Numbered from the stretch's first letter, positions 31,990 through 47,695 are shown. The stretch is DNA of 64,000 nucleotides from Batillaria attramentaria (GCA_018292915.2 JACVVK020000197.1:1-64000), one strand, 5' to 3'. Notes: a model not told the origin generated them from the letters alone. Program-made: numbers and translations.

Positions 31990-32743
31990 CTGAGTTTTCC
32001 TTTACATTTTATTTTTGCTTATGTTTTTATTTTTTTTTATTTTAGCAACGGCAACTTGGAATGTGTGTGTGTGCGTGTGTGACATATAGACGTTTTCAAA
32101 AGAAAGACAGTGAAAGAGAGTGCGCAAGTCTGGGGAAAAAGACAGTTAAATACAGAAGGAGACAAAAAAGGAACTGAAAAATAAAGTAAGAGGCCCATAT
32201 AAATATTGCATTACACTGTCACGGATCGATGCCTTTGTGAGCCAAAACATTGAGAGAACAACCCCAAAACCCCTTCAGAACAAACCTCGAAATTCCTTGA
32301 AACCTTTTCCAAGCTTGGTACTGTGTTTTGACAGCGCCCTCTTCCGTTCATAGGAAGTCTGGGACAAGATGGCGGACGCGCATGTGACTTGAAGGCATCA
32401 ATTTCGCCGCGTTTTCATATCCGCTTCCACAGTGCTGACAAGCTGCAGGGCAACAGCCACCGATTAGAAATTGGTCCTCATCGCCCCACTCTTTGCTAAA
32501 CTCCAACAATTTGTTTTCAAATATCCGCTCGCGCGTTTGACATGACCCGAAGGTATGGAGGACATTTTCACCAGCAGAAGCAGCAGCAGCAGCTTTTGGA
32601 GGGCGAGATTGTAAGATGGTGATGATGGTGGTGGCGGGTTCTTTTTCCATGCAAGATTGTGGTGAATTCACATTGTAATCACTGGATGTTCACGGAGAAT
32701 CTGACGGTTTGTCATTTCGATGGTAACCTGCCGCATTATTTAA

Positions 32744-33115
32744 CCGCTTCACTTTGCACATACAATCCGTCGCTCATCCAGTGAAAAGCTTCTCAACATT
32801 CCTAAGAAAAATTTGAAATCTTTTGGCGAACGCCGTTTCCGGTTTACCACCCCAACAGTCTGGAACTCGCTGCCTGCTAACGTGAGACAGCAACCAATTG
32901 TGTCATATTTCAGATCAAAGTTTAAAACTTCTCTGTTTGAACTTGCCTTCTATTGATTCATGTAACCGTAGTGCCTGCTGTTTTAGGATGTGTTCTATGT
33001 GTGTATGAGTGATGCGTGAATCATCAATGAGTTTATGTATTTTCAAGGATTGCGCTGTATAAATGTGATCTAGTAGTAGTAGTAGCAGTAGTAGTAGTAG
33101 AAGTAGTAGTAGTAG
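32744..33115 (+). mobile_element. LINE relic: reverse-transcriptase polyprotein C-terminus and (TAG)n tail
   Basis: After a stop at 32741-32743 the frame reads PLHFAHTIRRSSSEKLLNIP, KKNLKSFGERRFRFTTPTVW, NSLPANVRQQPIVSYFRSKF, KTSLFELAFY and TGA (32954-32956). The pattern L-IP---K-FG-R-F----P--WNSLP--VR----V--F---K--LF is the standard end of CR1/L2/Jockey-like LINE ORF2 proteins. A 3' UTR follows with GCGCTGTATAAATGTGATC and (TAG)n (about 33073-33115). It is 5'-truncated with no catalytic domains. The (TAG)n tail is shared with the split SINE B copy. Confidence 0.85.
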
Positions 33116-33221
33116 TCCCACAATGCCCTCGTAGTATATGTATCCGTTTATAAATAACAAAACACATCTTGTTACGGTTACAAACAATTCAATTCTACCG
33201 TTATCACTCCCCCCCACCCCC

Positions 33222-33222
<1 letters not shown>

Positions 33223-33303
<81 letters not shown>
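33223..33303. repeat. (CA)n microsatellite
   Basis: A pure CA tract of about 81 bp directly adjoining a diverged SINE. Confidence 0.96.
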
Positions 33304-33306
<3 letters not shown>

Positions 33307-33430
33307 CTTACCAAAGGGTGATGTGAAACATGGGGCAACACCGAAGAGAAAAAAAAGCAAACAAATGTTGGTGTCACGCCCGGAATGGAACTCACAACCT
33401 AACTACGGACAGGTCAGTAGCAGGAGGGGT
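33304..33430 (-). mobile_element. SINE family A, diverged copy
   Basis: On the minus strand it reads GGTTGTGAGTTCCATTCCGG, then CCAACATTTGTTTGC, a T-rich stretch, TGTTGCCCCATG and CACATCACCCTTTGG. The order is conserved; substitutions are many. Confidence 0.55.
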
Positions 33431-34119
33431 GGTTACGGTAGACGGACAGAAGGAGGTGTGGGTGGGTGGGGAAAACGCTGTGCACAGTGACCTGCGCCAT
33501 TTTGACAAAATTTCGGAAGAACTTGTGAATTTTGTTATACTAACACTACCACCAGTTTCTACCGACACCCCTTGTGATCTGCCTGTAAAGAACTCCCGCA
33601 TTTCAGCCATTAGCCGCGAGCCAAATCGGCCATTTTGTTCGCAACGAAACAGGAGGGTGGCGCTGCGAGCGGCGTGGCTGTCATGCGCAGTAGCGGGTGT
33701 TTGGACAACCTTTCCCTTTGTTGACAAATGTCTGCGACGGGAGAGAGTGAGCTGGTGGCGGCGAGGAACAATTCTCCCCCTAGGTTGTAGCAATGGTGAT
33801 GATATTGGCCAAATATTATGAGACCAGCACCCCTGCCGATCACCCGCCTGGCTGGGCTGGGGCTAGACCTCGACATGAGATCTCTACAGCGATCCAGCCA
33901 TCATGATCTTCATCAAACTCTATCTTGGCTCGCTCCTCCTATCCGGCAACTGATGTGTCGGTTCCGTCTCTAGCCTCTGGCTGTGTTGAGTGCCAGCCAT
34001 CACGAGAAGAAGGTACTGAGCAAGTGGGTTTGAGGGAGGGGGGTAGGGGGGGGGGGGGGGATATAGTACTGATGTTCATGCTGGCATTTCTTTGTAAAGC
34101 CGGGTGGACGGGTGGACAT
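33431..34119. other. Unique sequence, no supported gene
   Basis: A 163-codon plus-strand frame (33330-33821) begins inside the SINE and shows no domain. The segment 33600-33700 is CpG-rich. A poly-G run lies at 34047-34061. Confidence 0.45.
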
Positions 34120-34272
34120 TTTCAAACTCAAATTCAAATTCGAATTCTAAAGTCAAATTTCAAATTCAAAATCAAAAATACTTTATTTGTCTGTTTTAAA
34201 AATATAACAACTCAAATAGAAAATTGTCTTTAGACCCATGCAGTTACTCTGTTCGTTATAATATGATTCAAA
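34120..34272 (-). mobile_element. LINE 3' end, family with (TTTGA)-like tail
   Basis: Read on the minus strand: CATATTATAACGAACAGAGT, GGGTCTAAAGACAATTTTCT, then AATAAAGTATTTTTGATTTT and degenerate TTTGA repeats. It aligns along its length with the copy at 53137-53263. A (CA)n tract adjoins its internal side. Confidence 0.65.
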
Positions 34273-34273
34273 T

Positions 34274-34356
<83 letters not shown>
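34273..34356. repeat. (CA)n microsatellite abutting a LINE 3' end
   Basis: A CA tract of about 84 bp immediately after the LINE 3' UTR segment. Confidence 0.96.
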
Positions 34357-34357
<1 letters not shown>

Positions 34358-35212
34358 TCCGTCCATGATTACTGGACGTCCAAGTAAAACCCTTGTATTT
34401 TAGAACAGTTGTACTCGTGAGTGCGACTGTCCTGTAGGAACAATCTCTTCTGGGAATGAATAGAGCTCTGAATGCAATACACTGACGTCTGCTGGCCGTG
34501 CGAACGAGAACTGCAACTGCCCGAAACCGTTCTAGTTAGATTTACCAGCAAGGCTGTGACAGACGCCGTCCTTTCCTTGCACACGCACGTCATAGTTCAG
34601 AACGATCTGTGAACATAAACATGGCAGCAGCATTCGCCCCCAAACTTGTAACACTAGCTCATAATCACGTTTTCTTTCTTTCCTTCTTTCTCTCCTTCTC
34701 TCTTTCTTTCTTTCTTTCTTTCTCCTTTGCTTTGGCAATTAGAAAATTTCTAGGTTTTTGTATGCAGCTCAGTTTTCTAACATACAATCCTAGAAAGCAA
34801 AACAAACATAAACAACTGTTCACTTTCATCTGCAGAAGAATACCGTTTCGGTTCTGTCAGTTCCTGTTCACGTCTGTCCGACAAACGTTCGACTTGACAC
34901 AAGCTACACAGATGTATTCCAGATCAAATTCATCGCGCGGAAAACAAAAATACGGAGCCAGGAACAATCGCTTGCACACGCACGTCAAAGAACACAAACA
35001 TATTCCACCCGAGTAGGACTTAAAAGCAATGGCGCCGGGCGATTGTCAATAAACACAGGAGGTCTTTGAACAAGCCATTAGAAACACTTTCTTTCGTGTG
35101 CGGGATATCACTTGGCCTTTCATATACTCTTCAAAAGGAACGTGAGACTGTTGTCCGGTAGAAATATCTCCACTCAACAAAACGCTGTGTAGCAGCCAGC
35201 ATTTCCCCTACT
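34357..35212. other. Unique non-coding sequence
   Basis: Contains a CTTT-rich stretch (34671-34725). No domain, RNA gene or splice pattern was recognised. Confidence 0.45.
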
Positions 35213-35365
35213 CGGATGGACTCTCATTGCTCGGGTCGTGAGTTCGAGTCCCGACTGTGGCCAAATATTTGTGCTGGCCTTTTTCTCGCTGCCCCGTCTT
35301 TAATATCACCCTTACGTAGTGGAAAAGGGCGTTAAATTCCCAAACACCCACCCCACCCACCCTTA
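35213..35365 (+). mobile_element. SINE family A, 5'-truncated
   Basis: Starts CTCGGATGGACTCTCATTGC TCGGGTCGTGAGTTCGAGTC, then CCAAATATTTGTGCTGGCC, TAATATCACCCTTACGTAG, GGAAAAGGGCGTTAAATTCC and CACCCACCCTTAC. Confidence 0.88.
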
Positions 35366-36560
<1,195 letters not shown>

Positions 36561-37417
36561 TCCAAAAAATTACAATGATAATAATAATAATAATTAATTA
36601 ATTAATAAAATGTATCTGTGCCTGCGTGCGTGCGTGTTTGAGCATTGTTGTGTACATTGTCACGGAAGTCCCATTGCCATCAGACTTGCTGACATCATGA
36701 CACTCCGTGTCAGTCTAAATACAACCCCTAATCTCTTCCACATGCCTAAAAGTGTAACGAACCTCACCCTTATTAATTTTCTTGTCCAGTTTTTCTCTGG
36801 CGCTGTGCAGTTCAGGAGTAAAGCCACAGACAACCTGTGTCCATGCAGTGGTCCGATACATACCTTACACCCGGCGACGCGCTGTCCGTTTGATGTCGCC
36901 GCCACAGCTTGTGTTGGGTGTGTGTGTCACATTTGGTAGCGTTCAGTAGTGAGTGTGTTGTTCCTGCTGCAAGTGACGCGCGCCACAGATCAGCGATACC
37001 ACAAGGTTGTGTTTGTCGTGCTGACGCCGTCAGCTTCCGCTGCTGCTGGAGGCTGGAGGCTGGAGGCTGCAATGACTGACACATTTCTTGTCGTATTTCT
37101 TTTCTCTCTTTCTTTTTTCTTTCTTTGCTTGATTTCTTCATTTGTTGTTGTTGTTTGTGGTTTTGGTTTTTTTATTTGTTGTTGTTGTTGTTTTTTGTCG
37201 TCTCTGTTTGTTTGTTTGTTTGTTTGTTTGTTTGTTTGTTTGTTTGTTTGTTTGTTTGTTTGTATGTTTGTTTGTTTGTTTTGATTATTGGGGTGGATGT
37301 TCTTATTGTTGTTTGTTTGTTTGCTTGTTTTCAGTTTTTAGTTTTCGGGTTTTTCTTTTTGGCTTTTGTTTTGTTTGTTTTGTTTTTTGTTTTGTTTTCT
37401 TTTGTTGTTGTTGTTGG

Positions 37418-37453
<36 letters not shown>

Positions 37454-37988
37454 GGGTTTTGTTGTTGTTGTTTTTGTTTTGTCACTTTGTTTTGTTTTGG
37501 GGAGGGATGTGTTCTGTTTTGTTTGGGTTTCTTTTCTTTCTTTCTTTTTTTCTTTTTTTTTTTTGGGGGGGGGGGAGGGGGGATTTTAATGTGGTGGATG
37601 TGAGGTGGCTCACTGATTTTCGTTCTTCTTGAAAATGATATAAGTCGGTTTTACACTACTACAATGGTGGCATTAGGACAATGTGTGACATACATAACTC
37701 ACCTAGGGAATGGACATGGTAACAATGCAGCTTGACAATACATGTACCAACATCACATCTAACGGAGCACTAAGATGGTATCGGTTACAGCTGACACACT
37801 AGTTACAGTATTTAGTCCAAACGCTATTTAGATACTTTGAAAGTTGGTCAGCCTCATGCAGACTGCTTTAAATAACGTTTACCGTCATCCCAAAACTTGG
37901 ATATGCTGGAAATTTCTGCACGAAAGAGTCTTTGCCAAATATATACTTGTGTTGATTGGGCTCAGTGTGTGCAGAGCCTGAAGCGAAA
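36561..37988. other. Non-coding block with T/G-rich arrays
   Basis: (TTTG)n 37205-37280, (TTG)n 37400-37450, and a T-rich/G12 junction at 37550-37575. The stretch 36650-37080 is unique; open frames there carry no domain. Confidence 0.5.
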
Positions 37989-38144
37989 CGAGAAATGATC
38001 AAACCAAATACTTCAGTACAGTCTGAGAAGATTAAATGGTTATTTCTCAACAGAATATCCGACCGGCGAGATATGATCAAACCAAATACTGCGACAAAGT
38101 CTGAGAAGATTAATAATTATTTTGCAACAGAATGTCCCTCCCAG
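37989..38144 (+). repeat. 78-bp tandem duplication
   Basis: Two copies, starting at 37989 (CGAGAAATGATCAAACCAAA) and 38067 (CGAGATATGATCAAACCAAA), share GTCTGAGAAGATTAA. The 78-bp period keeps an open frame (26 codons per unit, MIKPNT...SEKI) from 37956 to 38408, but the predicted 150 residues have no known domain. Confidence 0.75.

Positions 38145-39889
<1,745 letters not shown>

Positions 39890-39938
<49 letters not shown>
39890..39938. repeat. (CA)n microsatellite
   Basis: A pure CA tract of about 49 bp. Confidence 0.95.
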
Positions 39939-39940
<2 letters not shown>

Positions 39941-42900
39941 GTACACGGACAGACAAAATGACAGGGGACGCACCCCGATTTCAAGACGCCCCTCTCGTTG
40001 GGCTTGAATCAGTAGACACCAAAGTCAGGCACTTCAGTGCCGAGTTGAAAGTCATTCGACTGATTAAAGGGGAGTAACTCTTGTAGTAATACGGTCTACG
40101 AGTTTTAACAGAGTTACTTCCCGTCGCTCATGCATACCTTTCTCCTATCACGGAGTTTTTCCTTCGTTGAAAGTGCTTCCCAGATGTGTACTGTCCGTTG
40201 ATTAATTCACTGCAGTTCAGTTATTTATATTTCAGTCGCATCAAGAATATATTTGGTTGGCGAGATGGTTCATCTCTATTTAGTTATTGACTGTGACATG
40301 TCCTGAGTCACTGAGTGCCCGCGCACCCTGCAAAATGACTAACACCGAACTAAACTGGTCTGACACCATATTGCGGACAGAGCAGATGACGTTACAAATG
40401 ACGTAACTTTCGATAAACAACCACTTCAGCCACTTCCGTCTCATTCGTATGTGGGTAACCTAGGAAACAGTCATGATTGTTCTGTTCTCGTTGCTTTCAA
40501 AGTAAAGGTGTATAACCCATACAGTCTTCTAGATACGTTTTTGGACACAAGTTATTTCCCCTGAAGAGCGAGCAGTTTGTCCCATTGTGTTTGTCCCACC
40601 GTCCTGTTCCACATTAATTATTGTGTATAAATTTGCGGGAGGTTTTGTGTTGTTGTTAGTTTGCTTTTTATTTGTTTGTTTTGCTTTCTTTTGCAGTTTG
40701 CTGCTGCTGTTGTTGTTGTTGTTGTCGTCTAAGTGTACCCGCATCTGCCAAAACATTCAGATTGTTGGCTTTGCCATCAGTTTGAAATCTGTGGTGAGGG
40801 GGCGTGTGGGACGATCTGCCAGTCAATACCCTGGTATCTGAATTTGAAGGGGTGGGGGCCACAGGATGGGGGGGGGGGGGGCAGACGTAGAAGGTATGCG
40901 GGTGGAGGGTGGGGGTCGTGGGCTCACCTGTGCCTAGGCTCAAAACTGATCTCCGAGTAGGAATGTGGCCAGGATCATTCAAGTAGGAAATGTGTGGATG
41001 TAGATATTCGATCTGGCTCAGCAACAGGTGGGTCGTTAACAAGACGCGTATATGTGTCTTTTCTTTGTCCTGCCTCTCGTAATGTTATGTAGATCTGGTG
41101 TCACGTGGCGCTACTGACTCAGTCATACAAGGATTCAGGTAATCTAATGCGCACAACACCATCAGCTTTATTTTGTGACAAAAGTTTGCCTAGACACACC
41201 TGTATAATCCCTACTTGAAACCGATCAAAGTGTTTTGCATTTGCAATTTTAAACCAGTTACTTCCGTCCAAACACCTTGAATTAATGTTATGTACGCGTG
41301 GCTCTGAATCTGACAAAATCTGGGTGCAGCCTTTTTTTGGGGGGGGGGGATAGGGGGGGACAGGGTGGGGGAGGGGGGGGGTCGAGGGCTAAATTTCAAC
41401 CAGAACAAAACAGTACAGGTAATGAATATTTTACTTAAATTCACTGAGCCTCCCACGGCAACACATACGCTCACTGTGGGTGTGAAGAAAAAAAAAACGA
41501 ACTTGCGTTACTTCCGTCGACATGCTTTCGGTTCTTTCGGGGTCATACGTAAAATAACGTCTCGTTATAACAGGTAATGACTCGGTACCAATTGATAAGA
41601 ATAAAGACACGTGCACGGTACCGCCTCCAGCTGAAACATCGATTACACTGCATAATTATTCCGTAAGTCTCCCTCCCTCATACCACTTGATGCAGGGGGT
41701 TTTGAACTTCAACCTCTCTAGACGTCACAACCCACTTGGCTTCATTACCCGCTTTGCCCTCAACACTGATGCATCAGCAGAAACCAGTATACAACCTGTC
41801 CACTCAGATACAGATGGTGCCAGGAGACGAGTCATCCAATCGATACGGAGACAACAGACAGAAGTGAGGACATGTGAATAATGCATCATCATATTGATAT
41901 GAGATTATGCCAGCAGCCAAATAAACCATGGATTTGTGACCAACAATCCTCTGGTCTGCTGTACTTTCTACATCGTATCCTGGCCTATCCCATCACAGGT
42001 GCTGCTTTTTCGGACACTGGAGATACGGGGGGGGGGGGGGGGGGGGGAGGGGGGGGGGGGCGGGGGGGGGGGGGCAAAGGGAGGGGGAGTTTTTATTGTT
42101 GTTTTTATTTGCCTGTATCCTGAGTCAGTGGAGGTTTAGAGGCAGGAAGTGGGTAGGGAAAATTAAAAATGCATACATTTAAATGAATTAGAAGGAAATT
42201 TTTGCTTTTCTTTTCTGAGAGGGGGAGAGGGAGCACGAGGAACAATAACCTAACCAATTCAGTATCGGAGCACGTACAGGGGAGCACACTCTCAAAGTGC
42301 TTACAGATTAGTCTACCTTGTCCACTTGCTAAAGTCACGTGCAGAGAATCAGGGTGCTCACAGATAACATATTTATTTATTCCACAAAACACTTTCTTTT
42401 ACATAATGTTACATGTACCTTTAACTGGATGACACAACGTGTGAGGGTGGTCGCAAAGCATGTCGGGAGGTGTCGGTCCCCATCAACAAGGGCGACACCT
42501 AGACAGATGAACCCTGAGAGTGAGGTCCCCTGTGGACGCATGAAGTTAGAGTTATGTGCCCGTCGTCGACACGAAATGTGTGCGAAGTTTGTGTGTATGA
42601 TGGCAGAGCGATGTTTGAGAGACGTGAGGGACCAGCACCCAGACCTGTTGTTCTGCTTGTTCAGTTTTTCACGTCCCCAGGGAGGGGACCTCGAAAAGGC
42701 GGGACACAGAGAGAGTGAGAGAAAGCTGGAGGGTTCCTTAGGTGCAGAGGGGGGGGGGGGGGGGCTACCTTGATCGAACTACTTATCGAACTACTCAGTG
42801 GAGACCGAAAAACTATTTCCTATATTTCTAAAGAACGTCAGTGTGTCTTACAATAGGTCAACCCTAACCCCAATGTCACACGGGGAAAAAACATGGGGAA

Positions 42901-44784
42901 AACACCATGTTCGCTGTTTGTTCGGACTAAAAACATTCCCGTGTTCGGCCTAAGCATAACCCAACCATGTAGCATTTGAAATCATGTTACTAGGCACCAT
43001 AATATCAATAGTGTGCCATCTGGGATGAGGTACTTGTATTGGCATAACCACTTTTTCTTGGTACACAGAGCCTGTTGATATACTCCCATACTATCGGAGC
43101 AGTGGCGACCTAAAGAAATCTTCATAGAGAGAGGTTACGATTAAAATGGATACATGGAAAACCTTCGTACAGACTGCTCACATCTCGCTCCATAAAAATT
43201 GCGTCTTCTCGCTACACGCGGGCTATACTTCTGTACACTCTGGTTACCGATGGTTACGTGTGAGCTGCTTCGTGAGATGTTACCACCTACTTACCAGCAG
43301 TTTCGCACCACTGTCATGTGGTTGCTTTCGGGTTTTTGAAGCCGCGTGGTGATGTTGGTAACAGGACGAGTCAGTAACCACTTATAAAGGAGCAAGAGAC
43401 GGTGACCGCGGAGTTGAGACAGGGACATGGGGAATGTCGCTCTGTCTCGCCACAACCAGAACACTAGGGCTAGGGTCAAGTATTTACGACGTCACAAAGT
43501 CTGTAAGGAATAGTTTCAATTTCTTTCTGTTTTAGGGTTTTGCACCTCTAAGGCGAAGCCATTTCCGGTAGTTTAAAGGCGTATGCCTGGATTCAATCGT
43601 GTGACAAACAACAACAAACTATCGTTATAAACTATATTTTTATGTGGGATGACAACTGAGACTGAGTGTTCTTTTTATTCAGAATTTTAACAAGTCTTGA
43701 TTTATCATGGTTACGTGAAAGTTCAGCGTTATCCTTCTACGTACAAACTTGCATGGACGAAATGTACGCATGTTGTATGAGATTCGTGATATAATAAAGA
43801 AAATTATGTTTTATGATAAAACGCCGGTCTTCATCTGTATAGTACTCGCCTTCAGCAGCGTGAACATCATTCTTTCACCTGATTTAAAACAGAAAAAAAA
43901 AAACCAAAAAACATCGTATAGATCCGGTCTGACACAAAGACAAAACTTGATCTCCAAGCACTCCGTGTGTTGTCTATTGTGCAGTCTTCACAGCCCGGCA
44001 CGTCAACTGTAAACTGATACCCCTCCCTCCCCCCCCCCCCCCCCGCGCTCCCCCCTCCCCCCCCCCCCCCCGCCACCCCCGGTCTCCCCCACCCCGCAAA
44101 CCACCCCCCACTCCAGCCCCCACCCCACCCCTCCTGCCCAAGAAACAATCGCCCACGCTAATGCCAGTCCTTTACGACAAGGTTCTTTGTGTCAACGGGT
44201 AGCTGTTTTGCGGGTAGATTGGGGTACTTTTTCAGCTTCACAGATCAGCCACCGAGATACTCTAAGCTGTGTTGTCATTCAGGAGACCGCGCGTGGTAAA
44301 ATAAAATACAGGCAAAATGAGCAGGGGTCTGTGGTACTTTGTGGTTTCGTCGCTCGAACGCAAAAATGATAAGCGAGTCAAAAATGGTTCAATACTGCTG
44401 AGCTTAAACGTTTCCGCAAACTAGAGATGCCAGGAAATTTATTTTGACCCTATCCCATCCCTAGTGTTCATATTTGTGTTGGGTTGGGTTCAGTTTCGTT
44501 TAGTTTAGTTTTTAACTGGGCTTAGCTGAGAGTCAGATGGCCTTCATTCTGTCTGTGTTTTCTGTGGGTTTTTTCCTGCTCCATTTCAGTTTATTTTTTT
44601 CTCAGACGTTTTTCGATGTCGTCAACTTTGGTATTCAGTGCAGGCGGCACTTTTCACGTGTCTTCCTGTCTGTTTCTGTTAAAGACGTGAACATGCTGAA
44701 ATGACACCTACACAAACGGAATACCCTCCGACATGCAAATTTCCTCATTGGTGACTCGAACTGTCACTCATTTCTGAACCGGGC
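39939..44784. other. Long non-coding stretch
   Basis: Mostly unique sequence with homopolymer G/C runs (40867-40880, 41338-41349, 42029-42074, 42750-42764, 44028-44070) and (TTG)n near 40710. A 144-codon frame at 42339-42773 has no domain. No SINE A copy was spotted here, an unusual gap of about 11 kb between the copies near 35213 and 46405. Confidence 0.45.
42029..42074. repeat. Poly-G tract with single interruptions
   Basis: About 46 bp of G broken only by an A and a C. It is G-quadruplex-prone. Confidence 0.95.
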
Positions 44785-45657
44785 ATCCTCCCAAAAATGC
44801 AGGACTAGAGGGCTGGGCCAGTATAGTTGTGTGGGCTCCCCAAAATGCAGGACTAGAGGGCTGGGCCAGTATAGTTGTGTGGGCTCCCCAAAATGCAGGA
44901 CTAGAGGGCTGGGCCAGTATAGTTGTGTGGGCTCCCCAAAATGCAGGACTAGAGGGCTGGGCCACTATAGTTGTGTGGGCTCCCCAAAATGCAGGACTAG
45001 AGGGCTGGGCCAGTATAGTTGTGTGGGCTCCCCAAAATGCAGGACTAGAGGGCTGGGCCACTATAGTTGTGTGGGCTCCCCAAAATGCAGGACTAGAGGG
45101 CTGGGCCACTATAGTTGTGTGGGCTCCCCAAAATGCAGGACTAGAGGGCTGGGCCACTATAGTTGTGTGGGCTCCCCAAAATGCAGGACTAGAGGGCTGG
45201 GCCACTATAGTTGTGTGGGCTCCCCAAAATGCAGGACTAGAGGGCTGGGCCACTATAGTTGTGTGGGCTCCCCAAAATGCAGGACTAGAGGGCTGGGCCA
45301 CTATAGTTGTGTGGACTAGAGGGCTGGGCCAGTATAGTTGTGTGGGCTCCCCAAAATGCAGGACTAGAGGGCTGGGCCAGTATAGTTGTGTGGACTAGAG
45401 GGCTGGGCCAGTATAGTTGTGTGGGCTCCCCAAAATGCAGGACTAGAGGGCTGGGCCAGTATAGTTGTGTGGACTAGAGGGCTGGGCCAGTATAGTTGTG
45501 TGGACTAGAGGGCTGGGCCAGTATAGTTGTGTGGACTAGAGGGCTGGGCCAGTATAGTTGTGTGGACTAGAGGGCTGGGCCAGTATAGTTGTGTGGACTA
45601 GAGGGCTGGGCCAGTATAGTTGTGTGGACTAGAGGGCTGGGCCAGTATAGTTGTGTG
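44785..45657. repeat. Compound minisatellite with 48-bp and 31-bp units
   Basis: The long unit (48 bp) is GGCTCCCCAAAATGCAG plus the short unit. The short unit (31 bp) is GACTAGAGGGCTGGGCCAGT ATAGTTGTGTG. From left to right there are eleven long units (the first degenerate), short, long, short, long, then six short units. A CAGTAT/CACTAT variant is interspersed. The 16-codon long unit keeps frames open on both strands with no sign of real coding. Confidence 0.96.
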
Positions 45658-46404
45658 GGAGAGGAAAGCGGTCAGGCCACATTGTAAAAGAAGAGGCTGG
45701 GGGTAGGGGGGGGGGAGGAGCGTGGAGGGGAGGGGGGAGGTACAGTATGTTATGATGAGGGGTAAAGTTTTGTAAAACTAACGTTGTCCCGCGCAACATT
45801 TTAGGGGCAAATCACAGTCAAAACATTTCCCAGACTAAACACCTGTCTCATTGTGTTATGTTGATGGTCAGAACGTTCCACTGGTACAGCAGAGTGCGTG
45901 TGTACGTGATCAGATGGACAAACGCTGGATATTGCAAGTCTACTCTCCACTACAATGAGTTTTAAAATCCTGTTGACTGATAAATACGTGGTTTGTATAA
46001 ATTTTATGGTATAGCCCAGCCGGAATAAAATTAAACAAGTCTACTTCATCAGTGTGCCCCCCCCCCCCCCCCAAAAACAAAAAGTGTACCACACAGACGC
46101 TGTAACCATTGAGTCAGCAGTCTTTCCAAAATCTATGTTAGAGTTCTGTCAACTGGAAATGTTGTCATCAACCCCATGTGACTTCTATACGACCTGCCCG
46201 AAAATTGGATTTACCTCAGACTGCAAACCACCACAGCAGCTGGCCCCCTCCTCCTTTGTTGTACCTGAGCACGGGGGTAGCCGTGCATTTAACTTATATC
46301 TCAGCTATTACATCGATGACCCGGAAGTGGCTCTGATTTTGCATAGATCCTCATGGTATATGTTTTGTCACCATCTACCTTCCATGTTCCCCAGCCGCAC
46401 AGTC
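45658..46404. other. Unique sequence, no supported gene
   Basis: A G-rich stretch at 45700-45740 and a C run at 46057-46072. The open frame 46054-46419 starts in the C run and ends in a SINE; no domain is seen. Confidence 0.45.
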
Positions 46405-46555
46405 GGGGAACCGGGATAGCCGCGTGGGGTCGTGAGTTCGAATCCCGGCCGGGACCAAATGTTTGTACTGGCCTTTTTCTCGTCGCCCCGTCTTGGTGGT
46501 CTTCCCATACGTGGTGGGAAAGGACGTTAAACTCCCAAACACCCACCCACCCGCT
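46405..46555 (+). mobile_element. SINE family A, internally deleted head
   Basis: GGGGAACCGGGATAGCCGCG then GGGTCGTGAGTTCGAATCCC: the A-box and anticodon part is deleted. The body CCAAATGTTTGTACTGGCC, then TACGTGGTGGGAAAGGACGT and CACCCACCCACCC follow. Confidence 0.88.
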
Positions 46556-47286
46556 TCAACTGCGCAGTCACCTACACAAGGTAGTGCATTGAGACTATGT
46601 TTTACCCCGCCTCACCTCTCAAGCAGCCAAGCAAGTCCACAACGCACGCTGTCCCAGTGGCCCGCTCGCCACAACAATCACCTCTCGCACGCATTGCCTC
46701 TGTCGACAGTCACCTACTGTTCACCGTCACGACAACACGTCTCGCGCGGGCGGAGGGCTGCTGTAGCCACTGAACACCACCACACGCGACGAGAGAGATT
46801 TCTAGTCCAAGTGTACCATGCCTACTTTCGCTACAGTTGCTTCAGGGACACATGTGCGTCGAAGCGGGACCATTAGGTGACAGAATTCGTGTGTATACAA
46901 CGTTGTATCATCTTCAGTTGAAGGAACTCGTTCTTACAAGGTTGTGTCATTTTGTGTGAAGGCTAATTTGGTGTTGAACACCTGCTTTCCGCCGGTATTG
47001 AGTAGTGCAGGGTAAGTGCCGGTGCGTGTCTTGCCGGCTTAGCTAGAGCAAGCTACAGAAGTGGACTACTGGCGAATTACATGGCTACTGAATGACGTGG
47101 ACTGTGGTCAGTGATAGGGAACGTTGTATGGGGTGGGCACTGTTGACTGACGGACCAAAGCGTGTTGTGTTTTGACTTACACCGGGATATTCCACCTGCC
47201 GTGTACCTGTAACGACTGTACAGTGAAAGGCACTCTCACCAACAAGACAGGTAGGTCACAGTAGTGGGGTAGCGTGAACTGCAGCC

Positions 47287-47319
<33 letters not shown>

Positions 47320-47695
47320 CAAAGACGCCATAAATACCTCTGGTGCTACGAATCGCATAACGCTTTTCATAACCGAACAATCACTTTACCATTTAAAAAT
47401 GCGCCACTCCCCACCTCCTTCAAGTCAGTTTCATTGCCTTGCTACACAATCTAAAACGTCCGGTTCGAACTGAACGTTTGATAAGAAGTGTATAGTTTCA
47501 CAGGTAATATTCCCCCCGTCCGATATCACCAGCGACCAACGACCACTTGACAGCATTTCCAAAACCAGGCAACTGTTTCACGAGATTTGCATGTCAGTGT
47601 AGAGTTTTATCAGCTGAACTTCCCGGGAAGACTACAGCAGACACTTCTCCTTGCCGGTATCAGAGTGTTTGTCTGGTGGAGGTGGGGACTTGAAT
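46556..47695. other. Unique sequence, no supported gene
   Basis: (GT)n at 47288-47315 is the only clear repeat. Open frames at 46463-46876 extend from the SINE and show no domain. Confidence 0.45.

Larger units (their letters stand above)
29626..32743. other. Non-coding block
   Basis: No gene was supported. It holds (GTT)n 29824-29846, AT-rich unique sequence 30120-30930, T-rich tracts 30950-31140, a CCAAT/CRE-like segment before a 41-codon ORF (31365-31490), and two (CT)n tracts. A minus-strand frame at 32348-32671 has no recognised domain. Confidence 0.5.

Noticed and set aside
32348..32671. 107-residue minus-strand ORF with CCPAACQHC cluster and AAGATGGCGGAC on the plus strand
   Set aside because: The Cys spacing fits no zinc-binding family I know; the YY1-like motif alone does not define a promoter.
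36790..36905. Possible minus-strand exon ending in a good donor (AAG|GTATGT)
   Set aside because: The reading frame before the donor is short and featureless and the acceptor is only fair; not enough to call.
44768..45398. 162-189-residue repeat ORFs on both strands
   Set aside because: Artefacts of a 48-bp (16-codon) minisatellite unit.
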